Shown piece by piece: positions 44,138 through 52,604 of a DNA stretch of 64,000 nucleotides. Under the pieces are notes generated by a model. That model searched no databases and was not told the DNA's origin. It worked only from the letters and a program-made list of their open reading frames with translations. Position numbers and translations under genes: made by a program. Position 1 is the stretch's first letter. Each line of letters starts with the position of its first letter. This DNA comes from Rhodospirillales bacterium (GTDB lineage: Bacteria > Pseudomonadota > Alphaproteobacteria > Rhodospirillales > SHVU01), in the NCBI GenBank assembly GCA_009691105.1, contig SHVU01000004.1, positions 18,205 through 82,204 on the forward strand. The letters are read 5' to 3'.

Positions 44138-44165
44138 GGACGGATATTGCGCGAGAGTCGCCAGC

Positions 44166-44202
44166 AAATAAAGTGGGGGGCTTCTGTTGCCAGGTGCCCC
44201 CC
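44166..44202 (-). terminator. Terminator-like stem at the 3' end of ssrA
   Basis: A 7-bp stem GGGGGGC/GCCCCCC (44202-44196 with 44181-44175), a 14-nt loop, and ACTTTATTT. It ends the ssrA transcript or doubles as the last stem of the coding piece; sspB follows 29 nt on. Confidence 0.65.
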
Positions 44203-44458
44203 GGACCCCGTTAACCGCCTAAGCGGCTACAGCAAGTACCTGATTGTCGTTGGCACTTGTAGGATGGCCCGATAACGGTGGTACCATGCCGAACGAAAAC
44301 ACTGCCTTTACTTCGCGCGTCGAGCCTATTTCGCCCCCATAACGACCGAACCCGCCGGATTCGGAAACTTGGAAACTGGTGGAGGCGCCGGGTACTGCCC
44401 CCGGGTCCGCAACGGCTATTTCACAGGGCGTTTATCGTCATAGTCGGTTTCCCGACAT
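44170..44458 (-). ncRNA. ssrA: tmRNA, circularly permuted two-piece form
   Basis: Read 44458 to 44170. The acceptor piece comes first: a hairpin GTCGG-GAAA-CCGAC (44456-44443), a T-arm CCGGG-GGCAGTA-CCCGG, then the acceptor strand CGCCTCC (44387-44381) with A and encoded CCA (44379-44377). After an intervening segment the coding piece starts with GGGGGCGAAATAGGCTCGACG (44338 onward; 21-base signature split as GGGGGCG + AAATAGGCTCGACG). Its first seven bases pair with the acceptor strand (one G-U). The tag frame at 44254-44219 encodes ANDNQVLAVAA then TAG. This order, acceptor before coding, is the alphaproteobacterial permuted tmRNA. A TTATAT on the minus strand (44469-44464) is a possible -10. 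Confidence 0.95.
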
Positions 44459-44569
44459 CACCAATATAAGGTCGCGGCGGGCCCTTGGAAAGTGCTCCGC
44501 GGGGCCGCAAGATCGCCCGATCGACGTCCGTCCATAGATATAGAGACAACCGAGCAGGGGAGCGAAGCG

Positions 44570-44998
44570 ATGGCGCCATCCAAATCGTCCAAAATCCGGG
44601 TCGCGGTCGCGGTCGATCTGGCGGCTCCGGCGGCGCGGGTCTGGGACTTGATGGGTGGCTTCAACGCGCTGCCCGATTGGTGCCCGGGCGTGACCACGAG
44701 CCGGCTTGAGGCCGGCGGCCGGGTCCGCCGCTTGAGGGCCGGCAAACACGTCTTCGTCGAAACCATGCGCGCTTATGACGATCGGCGGATGAGCTACAGC
44801 TACACCATGGAAGAAGCCGGGCCCGAGCCGGTCACGAACTATTACTCGACGCTTCGCGTCAGCCCGCGCGGGCGTGGCTCGCGGGTGCGCTGGTCGGCGG
44901 AATTCCGCCCGAAAGGCGCCACCGCCGCCGAGGCCAAGCGGGTGATTCGCGAGACCTTCCAGATGGCTCTGGCCAGCGTGAAGAAGCGATTCGGCTGA
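44570..44998 (+). CDS. SRPBCC-fold protein (polyketide cyclase/dehydrase-like)
   Basis: 142 residues of the START/Bet v1-like fold: VAVAVDLAAPAARVWDLMGG, FNALPDWCPGVTTSRLEAGG, RRMSYSYTMEEAGPEPVTNY and a C-terminal helix (TFQMALASVKKRFG). These proteins form a hydrophobic cavity for lipid-like ligands; function unknown. ATG 44570 follows GGGGAG. The gene is divergent from ssrA. Confidence 0.8.
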   Translation: MAPSKSSKIRVAVAVDLAAPAARVWDLMGGFNALPDWCPGVTTSRLEAGGRVRRLRAGKHVFVETMRAYDDRRMSYSYTMEEAGPEPVTNYYSTLRVSPRGRGSRVRWSAEFRPKGATAAEAKRVIRETFQMALASVKKRFG

Positions 44999-45105
44999 TC
45001 TGGGCGCCGTTAACCAATTGGAATTCAAGGCTTGCTAGGATGTGTGCCGCGACGCCGGTCCGCCTTTAGGAGCCGGCGCGGACCCCAGTGACCAAGAGGA
45101 CGACC

Positions 45106-45348
45106 ATGCCCAACCCCTTCGAAGCTCTGATCGAGATGCAACGGCAGACATTTGCGAGCATGCAGTCGATGTCGCGGATGTGGCTGACCGGCTGGATGCG
45201 CGTCTTCGAGCAACAGAGTCAGATGCTCGACCAAGCCGCGCGCCGGACCGAAGACAAGGGACCGCCCCAGCATCACATCGCCAAGGGCGCCGATCTTCAG
45301 GACCATTACGGCAATCGCGCCCGCGACGTGAACGTCGAGCGCATCTAG
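45106..45348 (+). CDS. Small phasin-like amphipathic protein, hypothetical
   Basis: 80 residues. The first half is helical and amphipathic (ALIEMQRQTFASMQSMSRMW and LTGWMRVFEQQSQMLDQAAR), as in phasins and other small coiled-coil proteins. The second half is polar (EDKGPPQHHIAKGADLQDHY). ATG 45106 follows AGAGGACG. Phasin-like binding to storage granules is only a guess. Confidence 0.6.
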   Translation: MPNPFEALIEMQRQTFASMQSMSRMWLTGWMRVFEQQSQMLDQAARRTEDKGPPQHHIAKGADLQDHYGNRARDVNVERI

Positions 45349-45407
45349 TTTCTTCGACCGCGGTCGTGTGAAGGAACCGCCCGCGGCGATCGCGGGCGGC
45401 GAACGCT

Positions 45408-46583
45408 CTACTCGACGACGATGCGCGGTGCGTCGTCCTTGCCCAGGGCCAGTTGAGCCCGGACGTTCTCGGCAATCTTCAAATAGGCTTTGGCGTGCGG
45501 ACCGTCGGGTTCGGCGGCGACGATCGGCCGTCCGCTGTCCGAGGTTTCGCGAATCGCCATGGCGAGCGGAATCTCGCCGAGGAACGGCACGCTCATCCGC
45601 TCGGCTTCGCGTCGCGCTCCGCCGGTCGAGAAAATATCCGATCGTTCGCCGCAGTGCGGACAGATGAAGTGACTCATGTTCTCGACGATGCCGAGAACCG
45701 GCACGTTGACCTTGCGGAACATGTTGAGGCCCTTGCGGGCATCGATCAGCGCGATGTCTTGCGGCGTCGACACGATGACGGCGCCGGCCAGCGGGACGCG
45801 CTGCGCCATAGTGAGCTGCACGTCGCCTGTGCCGGGCGGCATGTCGACGATCAAGATGTCGAGTCCGCCCCAATTGACGTCGCGCATGAGCTGTTCGAGC
45901 GCGCCCATGACCATCGGGCCGCGCCAGATGATCGGCGTTTCTTCTTCGACCATGAAACCGATCGACATGCATTTCACGCCGTAGGCTTCCTTGGGATCGA
46001 TGCGCTTGCCGTCGCTCGACGACGGCTTGCCGCTGAGGCCGAGGAGGCGCGGCAGCGACGGGCCGTAAATGTCGGCATCCAGAATGCCGACGCGCGCGCC
46101 GAGTTGGGCCATCGCCAACGCGAGGTTCACCGCCGTCGTCGATTTACCGACGCCGCCTTTTCCCGAGGCGACGGCGACGATCGATTCAACGCCGGGCAAG
46201 AGGCGCGCTTGGGATGCGGCTTGCGCCGGCGGATGCGCGTGGCTGTGAGGATGCGCATGCGCATGGGCGTGCGTATGTGGTGCGGCGCCGCGCTGCGGCG
46301 GCGGACCGTCGGCGGGTTGTGGTGCCGGTGTCCGGCTCTCGGCCGTCAAGACGACGGTCGTGCTCAACACGCCGGGCAAATCGTAGACGGCTTTCTCGGC
46401 AGCCTTGCGCAACGGTTCGAGACGCTCGCCGCGTTCCGGATCGACTTCGATCGCAAACGAGACGTGACCGTTTTTGACGATCACGGCCGATACCATTCCC
46501 AAGGTCACGATGTCGCTGCGTCGGTCGGGATCGACGATCCGCTTCAAGGCGTCGAGGACATTGCGTTCCGTCACATCAGCCAT
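45408..46583 (-). CDS. mrp: Mrp/NBP35-type iron-sulfur carrier ATPase
   Basis: 391 residues. An N-terminal DUF59/MIP18 domain (NVLDALKRIVDPDRRSDIVT) is joined to the P-loop ATPase by a linker rich in His and Ala (HTHAHAHAHPHSHAHPP, around residues 100-120). The ATPase has the deviant Walker A SGKGGVGKSTTAVNLALAM, switch motifs ILDADIYGPSLP and IVDMPPGTGDVQL, and the C-x2-C in FICPHCGERS that bridges the cluster. It assembles or carries 4Fe-4S clusters. ATG 46583 (the DUF59 start) is preferred over a GTG five codons upstream. It is divergent from hflK. Confidence 0.93.
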   Translation of the reverse strand: MADVTERNVLDALKRIVDPDRRSDIVTLGMVSAVIVKNGHVSFAIEVDPERGERLEPLRKAAEKAVYDLPGVLSTTVVLTAESRTPAPQPADGPPPQRGAAPHTHAHAHAHPHSHAHPPAQAASQARLLPGVESIVAVASGKGGVGKSTTAVNLALAMAQLGARVGILDADIYGPSLPRLLGLSGKPSSSDGKRIDPKEAYGVKCMSIGFMVEEETPIIWRGPMVMGALEQLMRDVNWGGLDILIVDMPPGTGDVQLTMAQRVPLAGAVIVSTPQDIALIDARKGLNMFRKVNVPVLGIVENMSHFICPHCGERSDIFSTGGARREAERMSVPFLGEIPLAMAIRETSDSGRPIVAAEPDGPHAKAYLKIAENVRAQLALGKDDAPRIVVE

Positions 46584-46700
46584 TAACCGTCGTCCCACGC
46601 CTAGCGTTGCACCGGCGGACAGGCTGCCCTATAACCGTCGTCTCGGCAATTGATCTGGGCCGCCGGCTGTTCGTGTGGCTCGACGGAGGACTAAGCCGGC

Positions 46701-47786
46701 ATGGCGTGGAATCCCCAAGGCGGCGGGCAGGGCCCGTGGGGCCGTGGACCGATCGGTCCGCAACCCCCGGACATCGAAGATCTCATTCGGCGTGGCCAAG
46801 AGAATTTTCGGCGCATGTTGCCGAAAGGACTGGGCACCGGCCGCGGCATCTCGCTGGCCGCGGTGGCGATCGTTGCCGTCTGGTTGGCGAGTGGATTTTA
46901 CCGTGTCGAACCCGCCGAGCGTGGCGTCGAACTGCTGTTCGGAAAGTTTTGGGACGACGCGACCCCGGGCCTGAACTGGTTCTTCCCGGCGCCGATCGGC
47001 CAAGTGCTCACCCCGAACGTCGAGCAGATCAATCGCGTCGAGCTGGGCTTTCGTGGCGCTGCCGAGCCGACGCGGTTTGGCGGCCACGGCAAGCGGGACG
47101 TCGTCGAAGAAAGCTTGATGCTGACCGCGGACCAGAACATTTCCGACATCGATTTCGTCGTGCAGTGGAAGATCCGTAACGCCCTCGAATATCTCTTCAA
47201 CATTCGCGACCCGGACGCATCGGTCAAAGTTCTCGCCGAAAGCGCGATGCGCGAAGTGATCGGCCAGACGACGCTGCAACAAGCGTTGACCGAGGGTCGT
47301 CTGCAGGTCGAGCAACGGACCAAGGCTCTGCTCCAGCGTATCCTCGACGAGTACGGCGCCGGCGTGGAAATCACCGAAGTGAAGCTGCAGAAGGTCGATC
47401 CGCCGAATCCGGTCATCGACGCCTTCAACGAAGTGCAGCGCGCCCGCCAAGATAAAGAGCGCAAGCAGAACGAAGCCGAGGCCTATCGCAACCGGGTCGT
47501 GCCCCAGGCGCGCGGTGAAGCCGCCAAGGCGATTCAGGAGGCGACCGCGTACAAAGAGCAGGTCGTCAAGGAAGCCGAAGGTGAAGCCAGCCGTTTCTTG
47601 GCCGTTCTCGAAGGCTACAAGACGAATCCTGAGGTCAACGCTCAGCGCTTGTATATCGAGGCGATGGAAGAAGTGCTCAAGAGCACGAACAAAGTCATCA
47701 TCGATGGCCAGAGCGGGAACGGCGTCCAGCCCTATCTGCCGCTGCCCGAATTGCGCCGCCGCGCGCCGGAGAAGCCCCGCCCATGA
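46701..47786 (+). CDS. hflK: HflK, modulator of the FtsH protease
   Basis: 361 residues. A Gly/Pro-rich N-terminus (WNPQGGGQGPWGRGPIGPQP) precedes one membrane segment (GISLAAVAIVAVWLASGFYR) and an SPFH/Band 7 domain (VEPAERGVELLFGKFWDD, then DFVVQWKIRN and AMREVIGQT). A C-terminal helical part follows. HflK and HflC form a large periplasmic cage around FtsH in the inner membrane. Its stop overlaps the hflC start (ATGA at 47783). Confidence 0.95.
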   Translation: MAWNPQGGGQGPWGRGPIGPQPPDIEDLIRRGQENFRRMLPKGLGTGRGISLAAVAIVAVWLASGFYRVEPAERGVELLFGKFWDDATPGLNWFFPAPIGQVLTPNVEQINRVELGFRGAAEPTRFGGHGKRDVVEESLMLTADQNISDIDFVVQWKIRNALEYLFNIRDPDASVKVLAESAMREVIGQTTLQQALTEGRLQVEQRTKALLQRILDEYGAGVEITEVKLQKVDPPNPVIDAFNEVQRARQDKERKQNEAEAYRNRVVPQARGEAAKAIQEATAYKEQVVKEAEGEASRFLAVLEGYKTNPEVNAQRLYIEAMEEVLKSTNKVIIDGQSGNGVQPYLPLPELRRRAPEKPRP

Positions 47787-48664
47787 AAGCGCCATTGGTC
47801 GTCATTCTCGCCGTTCTTGTCGTCGCGGCCATGGCCGCGATCGGCTCGACCTTCCGGGTTACGCAGTGGGAGCAAGCTCTCGTGCTGCAACTCGGCGAGC
47901 CGATCCGCGAGCATCGCGAGCCGGGTCTGAAGTTCAAGATTCCGTTCGTGCAGAACGTCGTCTTCTTCGACAAGCGCGTCCTCGATCTGGATCCGCCCAG
48001 CGAAGAAGTGATGCTGTCGGATCAGAAGCGGATCATCGTCGATGCCTTCGCCCGCTATCGCATCACCAATCCGCTGCGCTTCTATCAGTCGGTGCGCGAC
48101 GAAGTCGGCTTGCGCAATATCGTCGGCCAGCAGCTCAACGCCAGCGTCCGCAACATCGTCGGCCTCAATTCCTTGGACGATATTCTGTCGTCGCACCGTG
48201 ACGCGATCATGGAGCGCGTCCAGTCCGAGGTGAACCAGGTCGCCGGAACCCGCTTCGGGATCGAGATCGTTGACGTTCGCGTCAACCGCGCCGATCTGCC
48301 CGAGCAGATTTCCAACAACGTCTATGACCGGATGCGTTCGGAGCGCGAGCGGGAAGCCAACCTGTTGCGCGCCGAAGGCGATCAGATCAAAGCGACGATC
48401 ACCGCCGAGGCTGATCGCGAGCGGATCGTCATCCTCGCCGAAGCCAATCGCGCCGCCCAGGTCCTGCGCGGCGAAGGCGACGGCGAGCGGAACCGCTTGT
48501 TGGCCGCCGCGTTCGGCAAGGATCCGAAGTTCTTCGCGTTCTACCGCTCGATCAACGCCTATCGAACATCGTTGACCGGCAGCGATACGACCTTCGTTCT
48601 CTCTCCCAACAGCGACTTCTTCCGCTTCTTTGGAGACCTTTCCGGCGTTCCCGCCAAGAAGTAG
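47783..48664 (+). CDS. hflC: HflC, modulator of the FtsH protease
   Basis: 293 residues: an N-terminal anchor (APLVVILAVLVVAAMAAIGS), the SPFH domain (VTQWEQALVLQLGEPIREHR, KIPFVQNVVFFDKRVLDLD) and the helical stalk (IKATITAEADRERIVILAEA). The C-terminal YRSINAYRTSLTGSDTTFVL is a recognisable HflC end. Translation is coupled to hflK by ATGA; degP follows 37 nt on, giving a membrane quality-control operon. Confidence 0.95.
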   Translation: MKAPLVVILAVLVVAAMAAIGSTFRVTQWEQALVLQLGEPIREHREPGLKFKIPFVQNVVFFDKRVLDLDPPSEEVMLSDQKRIIVDAFARYRITNPLRFYQSVRDEVGLRNIVGQQLNASVRNIVGLNSLDDILSSHRDAIMERVQSEVNQVAGTRFGIEIVDVRVNRADLPEQISNNVYDRMRSEREREANLLRAEGDQIKATITAEADRERIVILAEANRAAQVLRGEGDGERNRLLAAAFGKDPKFFAFYRSINAYRTSLTGSDTTFVLSPNSDFFRFFGDLSGVPAKK

Positions 48665-48701
48665 ACCCGGGGGACGCGGCCACCTCATCGTGAGCAAGCG
48701 C

Positions 48702-50279
48702 ATGGCAATGACCAACCTCGAGGCGACAGGCGTGACCGAGACCGGGCGCTGGAACCGACGCATCGGACACGTCCTGATGAGCGGCGCCATTCTCGCCACG
48801 GCGCTGAGCGGCGCGCCGAGCTTTGCCCGCACCTCGCCCGACAGACTCGCCGATCTCGCCGAGAAACTTTTGCCGGCGGTCGTCAACGTTTCGACGATGC
48901 AGCGCTCCTCCGAAGCGCGCGGCGGTGGCGGTGGGGGAGGCGGCGGCGGTGGACAGCCTTCGCCCGACACGCCGCGGTTCCCGCCGGGCTCGCCATTTGA
49001 TGAATTTTTCCGCGACTTTTTCGAGCGCGGCCGGCCGCGCGGCGATTCGGCTCCGTCGACGCCGCAGCAGGGACCGCGCAGCGTCACCGGGCTCGGCTCG
49101 GGCTTCATCATCGACACCAAAGGTCACGTCGTGACCAACGCCCACGTCATCGAGGGCGCCGAGGAAATCACCGTCATCCTCCACGACAAGAGCCGGCATA
49201 AGGCCGAGGTCGTCGGTCGCGACGCTAAGACCGACCTCGCCGTGCTCCGCATCAAGAACGAAGGCCGGGTGGCGTTGCCGACGGTCGATTTCGGCGACTC
49301 CGACAAGTCCCGGGTCGGCGACTGGATCGTCGCTATCGGCAATCCCTTCGGCCTCGGCGGCACCGTGACCGCCGGCATCATTTCGGCGCGCGGCCGCGAG
49401 ATCGGCTCCGGCCCCTATGACGACTACATTCAGACCGACGCCTCGATCAATCGCGGCAACTCGGGCGGACCGATGTTCAGCCTCGATGGCCAGGTCATCG
49501 GGGTCAACACCGCCATCTATTCGCCGTCAGGCGGCTCGATCGGCATCGGCTTCGCGATCCCGAGCTCGACGGTGCGCCCGATCGTCCGTCAGCTCATCGA
49601 CAAGGGCCGCGTCCAACGCGGCTGGCTCGGCGTCCACATCCAGAACGTCAGCGACGAGATCGCCGAAAGCCTCGGCCTCAAAGACGCCAAGGGTGCGATG
49701 GTCGCCAGTGTCGTCGATGACGGGCCGGCCAAGAAATCGAAAATCAAGGCCGGCGACGTCATCCTGACGTTCGACGGCAAAGAAGTGACCGACATGCGCC
49801 GCTTGCCGCGCATCGTAGCCGAAACCGTCGTCGGCGACGCCGTCGATGTCACGGTGTGGCGCGATCGCAAGCGGGTGCAGCTCAAAGTCACGGTCGGCGA
49901 GCTCGAAGACACCGACACCAAAGTCGCGGCCCGGCCCGGCGGCGGTCGCAACGAAGGCGGCGACGCGACGGGTTCGTCGGTCGAGATGCTCGGCCTGACC
50001 TTGTCGGCGGTCACGCCCAAGGTTCGCGAGACCTTCGATCTGGCCGCCGATGCCAAGGGCGTCGTCGTCACCAAGGTCGACGACACCGGCGCTGCCGCCG
50101 ATAAGGGTATTCGTCCGGGCGACATCATCGTCGAGGTCGGTCAGGAAGAAGTGACGAGCCTCGCCGAGTTCCGCACCAAGATCGACAAGGCCAAGAAGAG
50201 CGGTCAAAAGTCCGTGCTTCTGTTGCTCGACGGCAAGCGGGGACTCCGCTTCGTCGCGATGCGCCTGGCCGACGGTTAA
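48702..50279 (+). CDS. degP: Do/DegP-type periplasmic serine protease
   Basis: 525 residues. A signal segment (HVLMSGAILATALSGAPSFA) is followed by a Gly run of about eleven (around residue 70) and a Pro-rich loop. The protease domain shows the catalytic His in VVTNAHVIEGA, Asp in TDLAVLRIKN and Ser in INRGNSGGPMFSLDGQ. Two PDZ domains follow, starting near GWLGVHIQNVSDEIAE and EMLGLTLSAVTPKVRE. It degrades or holds misfolded envelope proteins. ATG 48702 is preferred, with an in-frame GTG 12 nt upstream as alternative. It belongs to the hflK-hflC unit by spacing. Confidence 0.94.
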   Translation: MAMTNLEATGVTETGRWNRRIGHVLMSGAILATALSGAPSFARTSPDRLADLAEKLLPAVVNVSTMQRSSEARGGGGGGGGGGGQPSPDTPRFPPGSPFDEFFRDFFERGRPRGDSAPSTPQQGPRSVTGLGSGFIIDTKGHVVTNAHVIEGAEEITVILHDKSRHKAEVVGRDAKTDLAVLRIKNEGRVALPTVDFGDSDKSRVGDWIVAIGNPFGLGGTVTAGIISARGREIGSGPYDDYIQTDASINRGNSGGPMFSLDGQVIGVNTAIYSPSGGSIGIGFAIPSSTVRPIVRQLIDKGRVQRGWLGVHIQNVSDEIAESLGLKDAKGAMVASVVDDGPAKKSKIKAGDVILTFDGKEVTDMRRLPRIVAETVVGDAVDVTVWRDRKRVQLKVTVGELEDTDTKVAARPGGGRNEGGDATGSSVEMLGLTLSAVTPKVRETFDLAADAKGVVVTKVDDTGAAADKGIRPGDIIVEVGQEEVTSLAEFRTKIDKAKKSGQKSVLLLLDGKRGLRFVAMRLADG

Positions 50280-50294
50280 GTCGTTCGCGGATCG

Positions 50295-51566
50295 ATGGCG
50301 CTGGATCGCTCGGAGGCGTTGACTACGCCATTGGTACGGCCGTTTCGGGCGCTTCGCGCCGGCGCCGCCCGGGCCTCTGACGTGATCGCACCGCCCTATG
50401 ACGTCCTGAGCAGTGAAGAGGCGCGGACCCGCTCCGAGGGTAAGCCGTTCAGCTTCCTGCACGTCTCGAAGGCCGAAATCGATTTCCCGGACGGAACCGA
50501 TCCTCACGACGACGCGGTCTACGCCAAGGCGCAAGCCAACTTGAAGGCGATGGAAAAGGCCGGAGCGATGGTGCGTGACAGCGCCCCCGGCTATTACGTG
50601 TATCGCGTGACCAAGGGCGATCATGTCCAGACCGGCATTGCTGCTGCTGGTTCGATCGACGCCTTTCGCGCCAACGTCATCCGGCGCCATGAAATGACCC
50701 GGCCGGACAAAGTCGAGGATCGGGCCCGTCAGATCGAAGCCGTCGCCGCGCACACCGGTCCGGTGTTTTCGGTGCATCGGCCGAACGTTCCGTTGGCTGC
50801 GGCCGTTCGCGCCACCATCGAGACCCCGCCCACCGTCGGCGCCGTCGCCGACGACGGCAGCCGTCATGATCTCTGGGCTGTCTCGGAGCCGACAGCGGTG
50901 CGCGACATCACCGAAGGATTCCGGACGCTGGGCGTGATCTACGTTGCCGACGGCCATCACCGGTCCGACGCTGCGACGCTGGTCGCCGATCGCCGCCGCG
51001 CCGCTAATCCCCAGCATCGTGGCGACGAGGCGTACAACTTTTTCCTGGTCGTCAGCTTTCCAGCCAACGAAGTGCGGATTCTAGATTACAACCGCGTCGT
51101 TCGCGATCTCGCCGGCCTCAGCCCGACCCAATTTTGCGAGAAGTTGCGCGGCGCCTTCGAGGTCGAGCCGGCGATGGAACGCTTCAGGCCGGCACGACGC
51201 GGCGAGTTCGGTTTATTCGTCGACGGCCGTTGGCACCGCATGACGATTCGTGATCTGCCGGCGGCGGGCGGCGATCCGATCGAACGGCTCGATGTGACGT
51301 TGCTGTCGCGACGCGCGCTGGAGCCAGTGCTTGGCATCGGCGATCCCCGCACCGACACCCGGATTGATTTCGTCGGCGGCGGTCGTGGCCTCGAAGAGCT
51401 CGAGCGCCTGGTGAATTCCGGCACGATGGCGGCGGCGTTCGCACTCTACCCGACCACCATCGACGATCTGTTCGCGGTCGCCGACGCCGGCCGAAACATG
51501 CCGCCGAAGTCGACATGGTTCGAGCCCAAGCTCGTCGATGGGCTCGTCGCGCTCCCCCTCGACTGA
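50295..51566 (+). CDS. DUF1015-family protein
   Basis: 423 residues. The N-terminal RPFRALRAGAARASDVIAPP is followed by PYDVLSSEEARTRSEG, the family hallmark; later come IYVADGHHRSDAATLVADRR and FFLVVSFPANEVRILDYNRV. From memory the family is widespread, often labelled SerC-like or uncharacterised; no enzymatic role is firm. Its 3' end overlaps miaA by 29 nt, and it begins 15 nt after degP, so it seems to be read in the same transcript. Confidence 0.88.
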   Translation: MALDRSEALTTPLVRPFRALRAGAARASDVIAPPYDVLSSEEARTRSEGKPFSFLHVSKAEIDFPDGTDPHDDAVYAKAQANLKAMEKAGAMVRDSAPGYYVYRVTKGDHVQTGIAAAGSIDAFRANVIRRHEMTRPDKVEDRARQIEAVAAHTGPVFSVHRPNVPLAAAVRATIETPPTVGAVADDGSRHDLWAVSEPTAVRDITEGFRTLGVIYVADGHHRSDAATLVADRRRAANPQHRGDEAYNFFLVVSFPANEVRILDYNRVVRDLAGLSPTQFCEKLRGAFEVEPAMERFRPARRGEFGLFVDGRWHRMTIRDLPAAGGDPIERLDVTLLSRRALEPVLGIGDPRTDTRIDFVGGGRGLEELERLVNSGTMAAAFALYPTTIDDLFAVADAGRNMPPKSTWFEPKLVDGLVALPLD

Positions 51567-52512
51567 TCGCGCCGCGCCGGGGCTCTGCCTCGTCGTTGCC
51601 GGACCGACGGCCAGCGGCAAGTCGCGTCTTGCCGTCGATGCGGCCGAGGCTTTCGGCGGCGTTGTCATCAACGCTGACAGTCTTCAAGTCTATCGCGAAC
51701 TCCGCATCCTGACGGCCCGGCCGACGCCCGCCGATGAGGCGCGCGTTCCGCATCGTCTATTCGGAGTCTTGTCCGCGGCCGAACGATGCTCGGCGGGACG
51801 GTGGCGCGAACTCGCGCTCGCCGAAATCAACGCGGCGTGGTCCGAGAAACGCCTACCGATCATCGTCGGCGGCACGGGGCTCTATCTTGAAGCGCTTCTG
51901 AAAGGTTTGGCGCCGATCCCGGACATTTCGCCCGAGGCGACCCGCGCCGCTGAAGCGCGCCTGACGGAACTCGGCGGCGAAACGTTCAAGGCTGAACTCG
52001 TGGCGCGTGATCCTTCCACGTCTCGGATCCGGCCCAGCGATCGGCAGCGACTCGTCCGTGCGGCGGCTGTCTTGGATGCAACCGGCCGACCTTTGAGCGA
52101 ATGGCAGGCGAAAGGGCGCGGCGAGGCGGCCGGAGCCCGCTTTGCCACGATCCTTCTGGCCCCGCCCCGGGAGCAACTCGCCTCGGCCATTGAAGGTCGT
52201 TTCACCGGGATGGTTGCCCAAGGCGCCTTGGATGAGGTCCGGGCTTTCCGCTCTCTGGGCCTCGATGCCGGCCTGCCGGCCGCGAAAGCCTTGGGTCTGC
52301 GGGAATTGGGCGGCCATTTGGACGGAACCGCCTCTTTAGATGAGGCGTGCCGCCAGGCTACGGCCGCCAGCCGGCGCTACGCCAAGCGCCAAATGACGTG
52401 GTTTCGCCACCGGTTAACCGACCCCGCTGTCTTTTCCGCGCAATATTCGGAAAGCCTCACGGAACAAATCTTTTCATTTATTCGTCGGTTTTTATTGACC
52501 GAGCCAAAGTGA
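51538..52512 (+). CDS. miaA: tRNA dimethylallyltransferase
   Basis: 324 residues. The P-loop is LVVAGPTASGKSRLAVDAAE; next come the DSLQVYRELRI segment, RLFGVLSAAERCSAGRW, and IIVGGTGLYLEALLKGLAPI. The C-terminal region ends with YAKRQMTWFRHR, typical of MiaA. It adds the isopentenyl group to A37 of tRNAs reading UNN codons. ATG 51538 lies inside the end of the DUF1015 gene (29-nt overlap), implying translational coupling. Confidence 0.95.
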   Translation: MGSSRSPSTDRAAPGLCLVVAGPTASGKSRLAVDAAEAFGGVVINADSLQVYRELRILTARPTPADEARVPHRLFGVLSAAERCSAGRWRELALAEINAAWSEKRLPIIVGGTGLYLEALLKGLAPIPDISPEATRAAEARLTELGGETFKAELVARDPSTSRIRPSDRQRLVRAAAVLDATGRPLSEWQAKGRGEAAGARFATILLAPPREQLASAIEGRFTGMVAQGALDEVRAFRSLGLDAGLPAAKALGLRELGGHLDGTASLDEACRQATAASRRYAKRQMTWFRHRLTDPAVFSAQYSESLTEQIFSFIRRFLLTEPK

Positions 52513-52604
52513 GCGACTAGGTTCCGTGCCTTCGGCCGGCTCCGAACGGAGCGAAAACAAGCCTCGTCTCAGCCGGTCTTACGTTTCCCAGGTGGAGTCC
52601 GCCC

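Noticed and set aside
44438..45028. Minus-strand frame of 196 residues over the ssrA promoter and the SRPBCC gene
   Set aside because: No domain, and it overlaps a well-supported gene and the tmRNA 5' end.
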